From contig CAZVIK010000079.1 of NCBI GenBank assembly GCA_964627045.1, positions 1 to 16,388 of the forward strand: a stretch of 16,388 bases of DNA. The letters run 5' to 3'. Each line of letters opens with the position of its first letter. Position 1 is the first letter of the stretch. Both the position numbers and the translations under genes were made by a program. This document shows positions 7,597 to 14,392 of the stretch, piece by piece. The notes below the pieces were generated by a model, which saw only the letters and a list, made by a program, of their open reading frames with translations, was not told the DNA's origin and did not search any database. The DNA is from CAZVIK01 sp964627045. GTDB lineage: Bacteria > Acidobacteriota > Terriglobia > Bryobacterales > Bryobacteraceae.

Positions 7597-8799
7597 TCAG
7601 GCCGCCTTCATCTGAAGAACCTTTACCGCTTCGGGCAGGATCAGTTTGCCGTCCACGCGCTGGGAGGCGATGAAGCCCACCTGCCCGGTGGCGGCGAACA
7701 ACTCGTTCAGACGCTTGAAGCTTCTACCCTGGCGGTCGGCCACCCAGTAGAATCCCAGATCGCCGAGCGCGATCGCCTTCGCGCCCGCTGCCAGCGCGGG
7801 GACGTAGGACGAGGTGTAGACCGGGCGGTTGAGGATCGTGTCGGGCGTACCAGCGGTGATTGACGGCTGCCAGAGGTAGTTGCCGGTGTTGTCCTTGAGC
7901 TTCCGGATCGCTTTCACCGTCGTGTCGTTCATGAGGAAGACCGCGTTCTTGCGGTATGGCGATTTGAGCGAGTAGAAAAGGTCGATGACCTCGTCCAATG
8001 TGATCGCCGTGGCCGAGGCCGCGGTCACACCCAGCTCCGCGCCGCCGGAATTGGCCAGAAGGCCGGTGGGCTTGCCGCTGCCGTCTCCCACGAAGAACGC
8101 CTCTTCCTCCTTGGTGCCGGTTCGGCGGGCGAATTCCTTCGCGATATACGAAGCGACGTCAAACACCGAGTCGTTCAGCAGTTCTTCCGACACCTTGATC
8201 ATCGTCGCCAGCTTGAACGCGCCGATAGAGATCATCCCAAAGGAGTCGTCGCTCTCAGGGTAGGCTGCCTCCTCGTCGATCCATGCGGCGCTTCCCTTCG
8301 ACGCGACCACGGGGATCTTCCGGTCGCCGCTGGAGGTGGTGATGAACTTCGCGAGCCCGCGGAAGATGTTCTGCTCCTCCAGCGCCTCGATGAGGGTGCG
8401 CTCGAACTCGTCCGGTGCGAACACGCCGCCCTCGCTGTCCACGCCCACCTGAAGCGCGTTCATTACTTCGAACGACGGATTTTTGCTGCGCATCATGTTC
8501 CAGAAGCTGCGCCGGTACTCGTCGGACGCGCGGCCAGACTTGCCCTTATCAGCGGCAGATCTGGGCTTTTCGGTCAAGGGATTGCTGGTCGGCAGGGAGA
8601 ACTCGCGGTCAAGTGCGGCTTGGCGCTCCAAGCGCTCGATCTCATGGCCAAGGGCGATCACATCGGCTTCCATTTTGTCGTAGGTCGCAGCATCCTCGGC
8701 GGGGATCATACCATCCGTGCCGCGCTTAGTGTCCAGGAACGCTTTGGCCGCGTCCCACGCCTTGGCGCGCTTTTCGCGCAGGGTAAGAATCTGGTTCAT
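7597..8799 (-). CDS. Major capsid protein, HK97 family
   Basis: A 400-residue shell protein. Residues 1 to about 95 form a charged helical scaffold-like (delta) region (LREKRAKAWDAAKAFLDTKR, then IERLERQAALDREF), which is normally removed by the prohead protease encoded immediately upstream. The mature domain follows with VGVDSEGGVFAPDEFERTLI, PVVASKGSAAWIDEEAAYPE, FKLATMIKVSEELLNDS, EEEAFFVGDGSGKPTGLL and the C-terminal GFIASQRVDGKLILPEAVKV, all typical of the HK97 fold. The ATG has AAGGAGG at 5-base spacing. No separate scaffold gene is present, consistent with the built-in delta domain. Confidence 0.96.
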   Translation of the reverse strand: MNQILTLREKRAKAWDAAKAFLDTKRGTDGMIPAEDAATYDKMEADVIALGHEIERLERQAALDREFSLPTSNPLTEKPRSAADKGKSGRASDEYRRSFWNMMRSKNPSFEVMNALQVGVDSEGGVFAPDEFERTLIEALEEQNIFRGLAKFITTSSGDRKIPVVASKGSAAWIDEEAAYPESDDSFGMISIGAFKLATMIKVSEELLNDSVFDVASYIAKEFARRTGTKEEEAFFVGDGSGKPTGLLANSGGAELGVTAASATAITLDEVIDLFYSLKSPYRKNAVFLMNDTTVKAIRKLKDNTGNYLWQPSITAGTPDTILNRPVYTSSYVPALAAGAKAIALGDLGFYWVADRQGRSFKRLNELFAATGQVGFIASQRVDGKLILPEAVKVLQMKAA

Positions 8800-8809
8800 A
8801 GTTTCCTCC

Positions 8810-9553
8810 TTAATGTTTCAAAAGCGCCAGTCTCTGTTCGAGGCCGGAGGCCGGCACCCTGTCCGACGCTTTTATTCGGGGTTGTTCGGGTTGGGAAATC
8901 CAGGCCTTCACCTTGTCCAGTAGGCTGTTGGTCACAGCGCGGCGGGAGAATGAGAAGCTGTTTTCCGGCGCTTCGCCGGGTGGCGCGGAATCCTTGAACA
9001 AGATCTCATCGCAGAAGCCCAGTTCCAGCGCCTTGTTCGCGTTCATCCACGTCTCGGCATCCATGAGGTGAGACAGCTTCGCGCGGGAGAGGCCCGTTTT
9101 GATCTCATAGGCGTTGATGATCGATTCCTTGTACTCATCGAGCATCTGGATCGCCTTACGCATTTCTTCGCTGTCGCCAATAGCCACGGTGAGCGGGTTG
9201 TGGATCATCATGGTTGAGACCGGCGACATGAGCACGCGCGTGCCAGCCATAGCGATGACGGACGCCGCCGATGCCGCGATTCCGTCGATCTTCACCGTCA
9301 CGTCGCCGGGGTACTCCATGAGCATGTTGTAAATTTGCGCCGCCGCCACGCAATCGCCGCCCGGCGAGTTGATCCAGATGGTGATGGGGCCTGAGCCGGC
9401 CAGAAGGTCGGCTTTGAACGCGGCGGGCGTCACATCATCATCGAACCAGCTGCTTTCGGCAATCACGCCGTCCAGGTATAGGGTGCGGGCATCCGGCGCG
9501 GTCTCGTCCCGTACCTGCCGATCGGGCTCCGACCATTGCCAGAATCTTTTCAT
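8810..9553 (-). CDS. Prohead maturation protease, ClpP (S14) type
   Basis: A 247-residue serine protease expected to remove the capsid delta domain during head maturation. It has the ClpP core: ITIWINSPGGDCVAAAQIYN, then DGIAASAASVIAMAG carrying the likely nucleophile Ser95, and MMIHNPLTVAIG carrying the catalytic His118. The third catalytic acid is probably Asp165 or Glu167 in MDAETWMNANKALELGFCDE; I cannot settle which by eye. The C-terminal 60 residues after that core are a variable tail, probably for capsid binding. It overlaps the portal stop as ATGA and is followed by the capsid gene after 10 bases, the standard portal-protease-capsid order. Confidence 0.94.
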   Translation of the reverse strand: MKRFWQWSEPDRQVRDETAPDARTLYLDGVIAESSWFDDDVTPAAFKADLLAGSGPITIWINSPGGDCVAAAQIYNMLMEYPGDVTVKIDGIAASAASVIAMAGTRVLMSPVSTMMIHNPLTVAIGDSEEMRKAIQMLDEYKESIINAYEIKTGLSRAKLSHLMDAETWMNANKALELGFCDEILFKDSAPPGEAPENSFSFSRRAVTNSLLDKVKAWISQPEQPRIKASDRVPASGLEQRLALLKH

Positions 9554-10809
9554 TTCGGGGCCTCCTTGTTTGGTTGATTAGCCGCATACGCGCCCGCTTG
9601 CGCAAGCGTGAGCATGTTGCCGTTGATCAGGTATAGATCGCCGCCTTCCTCGGCGGGGATGCGGTCGAAGTTCTCAAGCTCCCGGATATCGTTAGCGCTC
9701 ATCCAGCCGTTCTGCCGGGCGACCGCGTAGCCATCCATGCGGCTCTTGTAGTCCCCGCGCAAAAGGCCCTCCACATTGAAGCGCACAAAAAAGCGCTTTT
9801 TCTCGGCTTCCGAGAAAAGCGCCCGGTAGATCGCCTGCTCCCAGCGGGTGATCCATGGTGAGAGCGTGTATTTCACGAACTCCAGTGACTGCTGCTCGAT
9901 GTTGGAGAAGCTGCTCTTGTCCAAGTCGCCCACCATGTGGGGTGGGACCCGGAAGATGCGCGCGATCTCGTCGATCTGGAATTTCCGCGTCTCGAGGAAC
10001 TGCGCCTGCTCTGGGGAGATGGAGATGGGTTTGTAGGCCATCCCCTCCTCCAGCACTGCGATACGGTGCGCGTTGGCGCTGCCCTGGTAGATGGCGTTCC
10101 AGGAGTCGCGGACGCGCTTGGGATCCTTCACGACGCCCGGATGCTCCAGCACGCCGCCTGGCTGTGCGCCATTCTGGAAGAAGGCCGCACCATACTCATC
10201 ACAGGCCAGCCCCATGCCGATGGCTTGCTTCGCCATGGCGATGGGTGAGTATCCGACCAGTCCATCAAAGCCCAGACCCGGAATGTGGAGCACGTCTGAA
10301 GGCGCGAGCCGCACGGTGGACTTGCCGCCCATTGTCCGCACGTCCCCGTCCGAGCGGGTGTACTCGTAGACGATGCGCCCTTTGGCGTCCCGGTCCACGG
10401 TCATTCGGTCGGGCATGAGCGGGTAGAGCGCCAAGGCTTCCCCGCGTCCGTTTCGTATCACCTGCGCGTAGCCATTCCCCCAAAGGAGCAGGTGCGTCAT
10501 GAGGGTCTCCCGGAAGGAGAAGGCCGACATCTCCGGGTTAGGCTCGTCGTGCAGCAGCGTGTACAGTGGATGCGATATGGCTTTTTCCTTTCCACCCGTG
10601 TCGTTGTAGAGGTACACGTGCAGCGGGAGCGATGCGACTGCCTCGGACAGGATGCGCACGCAGGCGTACACGGCAGTCATCTGCATGGCGGAGCGTTCGT
10701 TGACTACCTTGCCGCTGGAGGTACTGCCGAAAAGAAACGAAAAGCTATTGCCATTCAGGGCATTTTTAGGTTTATCACGTGAGTGGAATAACCGAGTAAC
10801 GAAGCTCAT
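9550..10809 (-). CDS. Portal protein, HK97 type
   Basis: Portal proteins form the dodecameric ring through which DNA enters and leaves the head. The sequence shows the family pattern: VVNERSAMQMTAVYACVRIL, LLWGNGYAQVIRNGRGE, LHIPGLGFDGLVGYSPIAMA, an IFRVPPHMVGDLDKSSFSNI signature and a C-terminal FNVEGLLRGDYKSRMDGY. I chose the ATG at 10809 (about 419 residues), which has GGAGG at 7-base spacing. The frame is open upstream to 10851, but those residues overlap the divergent promoter and lack a ribosome binding site. Unusually, the gene is separated from the terminase by an oppositely oriented gene, and its coding sequence contains a strong terminator-like hairpin around codons 329-341. Confidence 0.95.
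   Translation of the reverse strand: MSFVTRLFHSRDKPKNALNGNSFSFLFGSTSSGKVVNERSAMQMTAVYACVRILSEAVASLPLHVYLYNDTGGKEKAISHPLYTLLHDEPNPEMSAFSFRETLMTHLLLWGNGYAQVIRNGRGEALALYPLMPDRMTVDRDAKGRIVYEYTRSDGDVRTMGGKSTVRLAPSDVLHIPGLGFDGLVGYSPIAMAKQAIGMGLACDEYGAAFFQNGAQPGGVLEHPGVVKDPKRVRDSWNAIYQGSANAHRIAVLEEGMAYKPISISPEQAQFLETRKFQIDEIARIFRVPPHMVGDLDKSSFSNIEQQSLEFVKYTLSPWITRWEQAIYRALFSEAEKKRFFVRFNVEGLLRGDYKSRMDGYAVARQNGWMSANDIRELENFDRIPAEEGGDLYLINGNMLTLAQAGAYAANQPNKEAPK
9787..9822 (-). terminator. Intrinsic-terminator-like hairpin inside portal coding sequence
   Basis: On the minus strand GCGCTTTTCTCGG pairs with CCGAGAAAAAGCGC across an AAG loop: 13 base pairs with one bulged A, followed directly by six T. 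This meets the form of a rho-independent terminator in the direction of portal transcription. It lies within codons for FSEAEKKRFF, a region that is also part of the portal fold, so chance from coding constraint remains possible. Confidence 0.55.
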
Positions 10810-10821
10810 TCGTTTTCCTCC

Positions 10822-10870
10822 AGGAAAATTTTTGGAATCTATTGACAACAATTTTCACGGGCGTTATAAT
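10822..10870 (+). promoter_or_regulatory. Consensus sigma-70/sigma-A promoter for the plus-strand 134-residue gene
   Basis: TTGACA at 10842-10847 and TATAAT at 10865-10870, both perfect consensus, separated by exactly 17 bases. An AT-rich tract (10825-10841) just upstream could act as an UP element. The predicted start of transcription is near 10877, giving a leader of about 30 bases with AAGGAGG at 10891-10897 before the ATG at 10908. It uses host housekeeping RNA polymerase and points against all neighbouring genes. Confidence 0.9.
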
Positions 10871-10879
10871 ACATGCGTG
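10856..10879. promoter_or_regulatory. Possible operator: 24-base imperfect dyad over the -10 element
   Basis: CACG...CGTG arms flank the -10 box with symmetric inner GT, TA and AC dinucleotides (CACGnnnGTnnTAnnACnnnCGTG); 7 of 12 position pairs are complementary. A repressor bound here would block the promoter. The match is only moderate and no candidate regulator is in the window. Confidence 0.3.
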
Positions 10880-10907
10880 AAAACAAATACAAGGAGGAAC
10901 GATTACA

Positions 10908-11312
10908 ATGAAGGCGAAGTTCACTGATTTCATTGCTGAGAACTTGAACTGCACGAAATACGCTGACAATACTGACGCCCAGCACATCTTCGATCTTCTG
11001 TCCAAGGATGATAGCATAATCAGCATGGTGGATGCATCAGAAGCGGGCAAGCCAGCGCTGTCCCCCTGCGTCATCATCGTCGAGGATTACTTTGACAACC
11101 AGAAAGCCCCCACATTTGACCTTAAGGATGGGTTTACCAGGACGGTGGTTGGGCGTATGGTGAAAACAATTCTTGCTCCTTTCGGATACGAACCGTCGGT
11201 GCAGAAAGACTTGCCCAAGGCGATTGGCGCCCGATATTTCACTTCTGCATCCTGTTATGTGAAAACGGGGATCGCTTCAATGCGTATTGTCAAAACGATT
11301 GTGGAGAACTAG
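10908..11312 (+). CDS. Unknown 134-residue protein on the opposite strand, moron-like
   Basis: I do not recognise its family. It starts MKAKFTDFIAENLNCTKYAD, has a central PCVIIVEDYFDNQKAPTFDL segment, a basic RTVVGRMVKTILAPFGYEPS stretch (78-97) and a C-terminal FTSASCYVKTGIASMRIVKT segment. Cysteines are at 15, 54 and 116. It has no signal peptide, no membrane segment and no obvious catalytic motif; it looks like a small soluble alpha/beta protein. It is the only plus-strand gene, with its own consensus promoter and AAGGAGG ribosome binding site 10 bases before the ATG. GC content is about 50% over 10921-11280, below its neighbours near 60%. It sits between terminase and portal, normally adjacent genes, and shares a CTAG stop palindrome with the terminase. 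This is the pattern of a moron expressed in lysogeny; superinfection exclusion, defence or host fitness roles are possible but not shown. Confidence 0.9.
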   Translation: MKAKFTDFIAENLNCTKYADNTDAQHIFDLLSKDDSIISMVDASEAGKPALSPCVIIVEDYFDNQKAPTFDLKDGFTRTVVGRMVKTILAPFGYEPSVQKDLPKAIGARYFTSASCYVKTGIASMRIVKTIVEN

Positions 11313-12907
11313 AGTATCAACAACCCTCGGCTATCGTACACCGACCCATCCGCGCCACCATGCCGGATCGCCCGGTCCAGCGCCATAATGGTGGCGACGG
11401 TTCCGTCGATCTTCTCCGTCGATTTCTCTTTGTCGGGCTTGATGTTCCCCGCGGGGTCGGTCTTGACGAAGATGTTGTCCATCATCCAGCGGAGCACCGG
11501 ATGCCCGCTGTGGGCAAGCTTCTGCTCCAGCGTCAATTTCATCAGTTCTTTTGTCGGCGGCGACATATCCTTGAACCCCTGCCCGAAAGGCACGACGGTA
11601 AAGCCCAGCCCCTCGAGATTTTGCGTCATCTGCACGGCGCCCCACCGGTCGAATGCAATCTCCCGGATGTTGTACTTCTTGCCCAGTTCCTCGATGAACC
11701 GCTCGATGAAGCCGTAATGCACCACGTTTCCCTCGGTGGTCAACAGAAACCCCTGCTTCTTCCATAGGTCATAGTTGACGTGATCACGCCGGACGCGCAG
11801 GTCGATATTATCCTCCGGGATCCAGAAGAATGGCAGGATTTCAAACTTGCCGTCCTCATCCTCGGGCGGGAACACTAGCACGAACGCAGTGACGTCAGTG
11901 GTGGAGGAAAGATCCAGCCCGCCGTAACAGGCACGCCCGAGTAGGCCATCCGGGTTAACCGGAAAAGCGCAAGCGTCCCACTTGGCCATGGGCATCCAGC
12001 GCACCGCCTGCTTTACCCACTGGTTGAGCCGAAGCTGGCGGAAGCTGTTCTCCTCCGCGGGATTCTGCTTTGCCGATTCGCAGGCGGCCTTCACCTTGTC
12101 AACGCCGACTGTGATGCCCAGCGACGGGTTCGCCTTCTTCCACACCTTCGGGTCCGTCCAATCGTCTTCATCTCTCGCGCCGTAGATGACCGGATAGAAA
12201 GTGGCGTCGTGTTTCCGGCCCTCCAGAATATCCAGCGCTTTCCGGTGTGTTTCGTAGCAGATGCTCTGGGTGTCCGTACCCGCTGTGGTGATCAGGAAGT
12301 ACAGCGGCTGCGTTCGGGCGTCGCCGGAACCTTTGGTCATAACGTCAAAGAGCTTTCGGTTCGGCTGGGTGTGAAGCTCATCAAACACCACGCCGTGGAT
12401 GTTGAAGCCGTGCTTGGAGTACGCCTCCGCCGAGAGCACCTGGTAGAAGCTGTTGGTCGGCAGATAGATCATCCGCTTCGTCGAGGCGAGCAGCTTCACC
12501 CGCTTCGCCAGCGCAGGGCACATCCGCACCATGTCGGCGGCGACTTCAAATACGATAGACGCCTGCTGGCGGTCGGCAGCACAGCCGTAGACTTCCGCGC
12601 GCTCTTCGTCGTCTCCACAGGTGAGCAGCAGGGCGATCGCCGCTGCAAGCTCTGACTTGCCCATTTTCTTCGGGATCTCCACATAAGCCGTATTGAATTG
12701 GCGGTACCCGCTGGGCTTGAGAACCCCGAACACATCCCGGATAATTTGTTCCTGCCAGTCGATGAGTTCAAATGGCTTTCCTGCCCAGGATCCCTTAGTA
12801 TGGGAAAGTGCCTCAATGAAGGCGACGGCGTAGTCGGCGGCGGCTTTGTCGTATACGGAATCCGCAGCCATGAAGGGGGTGGGCTTGTACTTCTTCAGTT
12901 TGCGCAC
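11309..12907 (-). CDS. terL: Terminase large subunit
   Basis: The 532-residue packaging motor cuts concatemeric DNA and pumps it into the prohead. The ATPase domain has a Walker A-like IPKKMGKS at 78-85 and Walker B GVVFDELH at 172-179 with Asp176-Glu177, followed by a coupling-type LITTAGT (205-211). The RNase H-like nuclease domain has YGGLDLSSTTDVTAF (Asp332), IAFDRWGA (Asp420) and KIDGTVATIMALD (Asp501), supplying the expected acidic residues. It belongs to the HK97/Terminase_1 type. The start is GTG at 12907, supported by AAGGGGGTG about 8 bases upstream; no in-frame ATG is suitable. Its stop overlaps the stop of the convergent plus-strand gene. No small subunit gene is next to it. Confidence 0.96.
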   Translation of the reverse strand: MRKLKKYKPTPFMAADSVYDKAAADYAVAFIEALSHTKGSWAGKPFELIDWQEQIIRDVFGVLKPSGYRQFNTAYVEIPKKMGKSELAAAIALLLTCGDDEERAEVYGCAADRQQASIVFEVAADMVRMCPALAKRVKLLASTKRMIYLPTNSFYQVLSAEAYSKHGFNIHGVVFDELHTQPNRKLFDVMTKGSGDARTQPLYFLITTAGTDTQSICYETHRKALDILEGRKHDATFYPVIYGARDEDDWTDPKVWKKANPSLGITVGVDKVKAACESAKQNPAEENSFRQLRLNQWVKQAVRWMPMAKWDACAFPVNPDGLLGRACYGGLDLSSTTDVTAFVLVFPPEDEDGKFEILPFFWIPEDNIDLRVRRDHVNYDLWKKQGFLLTTEGNVVHYGFIERFIEELGKKYNIREIAFDRWGAVQMTQNLEGLGFTVVPFGQGFKDMSPPTKELMKLTLEQKLAHSGHPVLRWMMDNIFVKTDPAGNIKPDKEKSTEKIDGTVATIMALDRAIRHGGADGSVYDSRGLLIL

Positions 12908-12933
12908 GACACGGTCACCCCCTTCATGGCATA

Positions 12934-12961
12934 GAAAAGAGCCTCCGCCTTAGCGAGAGGC
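12934..12961 (-). terminator. Terminator-like hairpin between DUF5049 and terminase genes
   Basis: On the minus strand GCCTC-T-CGC pairs with GCG-GAGGC across a TAAG loop (eight pairs with one bulge), followed by TCTTTTC. It begins 15 bases after the DUF5049 stop and ends before the terminase ribosome binding site, so it may separate the upstream block from the packaging genes or act as an attenuator. Confidence 0.5.
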
Positions 12962-12975
12962 CCCCAGCTTCCACC

Positions 12976-13164
12976 CTACTCGGATTCTTCCGTTTCCCCC
13001 GTCATAATGAAGCGACTGTACGCGGGCGTGTGTTCTTCAAGGTACTGAACCAGTTCGTAGTACCCACGGTCATATGCTTCCCGCCGTACCCTTGGTACGT
13101 CGAACATGTTCGTGACGCCGCTTGCCCGGATGGCGAGGATCTGCGCGCGGATCGTTTCGGTCAT
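12976..13164 (-). CDS. DUF5049 family protein
   Basis: A 62-residue protein of unknown function, beginning MTETIRAQILAIRASGVTNM and continuing with FDVPRVRREAYDRGYYELVQ and YLEEHTPAYSRFIMTGETEE. It fits DUF5049, a small helical family found just upstream of terminase genes in Clostridia prophages. The pattern of an N-terminal helix, a TNMFD turn and a tyrosine-rich second helix is visible. The start at 13164 gives an ATGA overlap with the DUF4314 gene. A longer open frame upstream (to 13239) is arginine-rich and is only a shadow of the DUF4314 gene. Confidence 0.85.
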   Translation of the reverse strand: MTETIRAQILAIRASGVTNMFDVPRVRREAYDRGYYELVQYLEEHTPAYSRFIMTGETEESE

Positions 13165-13400
13165 AACGCATCCCCCTCGTCCACGCGCCGGATCACGTCC
13201 ACGCCGTAGATCGCGCCGAGGGTCGAGCCGTCGTCCCAAACGCAGAAGACCGTTCCAGCTGAGTCCACAAAATCCACCGTGCCGTGGGCACCGGGTTTGA
13301 GGGTGGTATAGGGGTCGGACATCGCCACCATCTCGACCCTCGTCCCTATCGGGTACGCCAGCCGCACCCGTTCGACCTGCTCCTTACTCGGAAACTTCAT
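13161..13400 (-). CDS. DUF4314 family protein
   Basis: A 79-residue protein matching DUF4314: MKFPSKEQVERVRLAYPIGT at the start, then RVEMVAMSDPYTTLKPGAHG, a TVDFVDSAGTVFCVWDDGST segment and an IYGVDVIRRVDE end. The fold looks like a small SH3-like beta barrel (G-x-VDxxG-V-W-DGS pattern). Function is unknown; it is common next to terminase genes in Clostridia phages. The ATG at 13400 has GAGGAGG 9 bases upstream and lies inside the 3' end of the preceding gene (17-base overlap), suggesting coupling. Confidence 0.87.
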   Translation of the reverse strand: MKFPSKEQVERVRLAYPIGTRVEMVAMSDPYTTLKPGAHGTVDFVDSAGTVFCVWDDGSTLGAIYGVDVIRRVDEGDAL

Positions 13401-14283
13401 CGCTTGCCGCCTCCTCGCTCTTGCCGTTCTTCCAGCTGGAATTGCCCTCCAGCCTCGAAAGCAGAATCTTCCGCGCCGCCTTGTACTCGCCGCCAATAAA
13501 GCCGAGGGAAAGCAGGAAGCACCGCATGGCGTACTTCGGATTTCCCTCGGCATCCTTCTCCTTCGCTGTGACACGCTTTTTCGCAAGCGCCGTCTTACAG
13601 AGAAGGCTGATAAGCGCAGAGTAAGCGGCAGAATGATCGGCGTCGATGCTCACGCTGAACCAGGGGAACTGCAGCGTTTCCTCGGTCATTTTAATCGGCA
13701 GTTCGCCCACACCGAGCGCGGTTTTCAGGAGTGCGGCTTTGGCGTTGACCAATTTGGTAAGGTTTTCAAGCCTCTCAGGCGTAAACCCCTTCAACGGCAC
13801 TTCGATGGTGAGGCGGTCGGGCTCGGGAACGTCGCTCGGCTGCATTCCGTTCTCGCCCTGCCAGTCTTCGCGGCGCTCCCGCCCAAGCCCCAGTTCCTCG
13901 CGCTCGGTGAGGTTCAAGTCCTCGTATTCGGGCTGCCCTTCCATCCACGCTTCCGCATGCTTTAGCATGGCTTCGGTCGGCGGTACGTTGGGATCCGCGT
14001 ACCGTCCGGGGTGGTGCTGGTCGATGTCGGGGTATTCGTCGTATTCCTCGCTGACTGCCTTGAAGTCGTGCAGGCCGCAGAGATCGGCGACCAGTTCGCG
14101 ATTGTCCGGACCCGTGACCGTCCCGGTCTTGTCGATGTGGTAGACGCCGGCCCGGCTCGGGTTGCCCACTTCGTAGGCCGCCGTGGGCATTCCGAGGTAC
14201 TTAATCGGGGCGTTCAGTTCCTGACTGATTGCGTTGACCAGGGATTTGCGTTCCGCGCCCGTGACGTTATAGTGGATTCTCAT
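13384..14283 (-). CDS. Virulence-related phage protein of unknown function
   Basis: A 299-residue protein of the kind often labelled 'virulence-related protein' in Clostridia prophages; that label has no clear functional basis. An N-terminal domain (1 to about 80) begins MRIHYNVTGAERKSLVNAIS and includes YHIDKTGTVTGPDNRELVAD. An acidic, low-complexity linker spans about 80-150. A C-terminal domain (about 156-275) carries LTIEVPLKGFTPERLENLTK, KRVTAKEKDAEGNPKYAMRC and FLLSLGFIGGEYKAARKILL. The ATG at 14283 has AAAGGAGG about 10 bases upstream; an extension to 14328 has no such site. The presence of a paired N-terminal and C-terminal module and the position beside a methyltransferase hint at DNA replication or modification, but I cannot assign a role. 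Confidence 0.82.
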   Translation of the reverse strand: MRIHYNVTGAERKSLVNAISQELNAPIKYLGMPTAAYEVGNPSRAGVYHIDKTGTVTGPDNRELVADLCGLHDFKAVSEEYDEYPDIDQHHPGRYADPNVPPTEAMLKHAEAWMEGQPEYEDLNLTEREELGLGRERREDWQGENGMQPSDVPEPDRLTIEVPLKGFTPERLENLTKLVNAKAALLKTALGVGELPIKMTEETLQFPWFSVSIDADHSAAYSALISLLCKTALAKKRVTAKEKDAEGNPKYAMRCFLLSLGFIGGEYKAARKILLSRLEGNSSWKNGKSEEAASDEVSE

Positions 14284-14306
14284 CGGTGAAAGGCCTCCTT
14301 TTGCTT

Positions 14307-14333
14307 CTTGGGTGAGTACATATATCACTCAAG
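14307..14333 (-). promoter_or_regulatory. Dyad / stem-loop just upstream of the virulence-related gene
   Basis: CTTGGGTGA at 14307-14315 pairs with TCACTCAAG at 14325-14333 (nine pairs, one G-U) around an AT-rich nine-base loop. On the minus strand it lies immediately 5' of the AAAGGAGG ribosome binding site. It could be an operator or a leader hairpin controlling translation. No convincing promoter was found next to it. Confidence 0.35.
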
Positions 14334-14361
14334 AGCGCAGGAATAGCAAGCGATATCTCCT

Positions 14362-14392
14362 CAAAAACGGGAGAATCCTCAGCCTCCGTTTT
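14362..14392 (-). terminator. Terminator overlapping the methyltransferase stop codon
   Basis: On the minus strand AAAACGG pairs with CCGTTTT (extendable by AG/CT with one bulge) around a loop that contains the methyltransferase TGA, with the T-tract CCGTTTTTG forming the 3' arm. The A-tract and T-tract arms are typical of rho-independent terminators. It would end or reduce transcription leaving the methyltransferase. Confidence 0.55.

Noticed and set aside
8766..8780. GCGCG/CGCGC hairpin in the capsid gene N-terminal region
   Set aside because: Five base pairs only, no T-tract, inside coding sequence.
10810..10851. Upstream extension of the portal protein by 14 residues
   Set aside because: The extended start has no ribosome binding site and overlaps the consensus promoter, whereas the ATG at 10809 has GGAGG at good spacing.
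10810..10907. Minus-strand promoter for portal in the divergent gap
   Set aside because: The best match (TTGTAT with TATTAT) has a 15-base spacer and uses the palindromic -10 of the plus-strand promoter; too weak to call.
13165..13239. N-terminal extension of the DUF5049 protein
   Set aside because: The added residues are arginine/glycine-rich, overlap the DUF4314 gene in another frame and lack a ribosome binding site; the ATGA start at 13164 fits the family length.
14320..14355. Minus-strand promoter TTGCTA with a GATATA/TATATG -10 upstream of the virulence-related gene
   Set aside because: Only partial matches to both boxes at usable spacing; not above what AT-rich sequence gives by chance.
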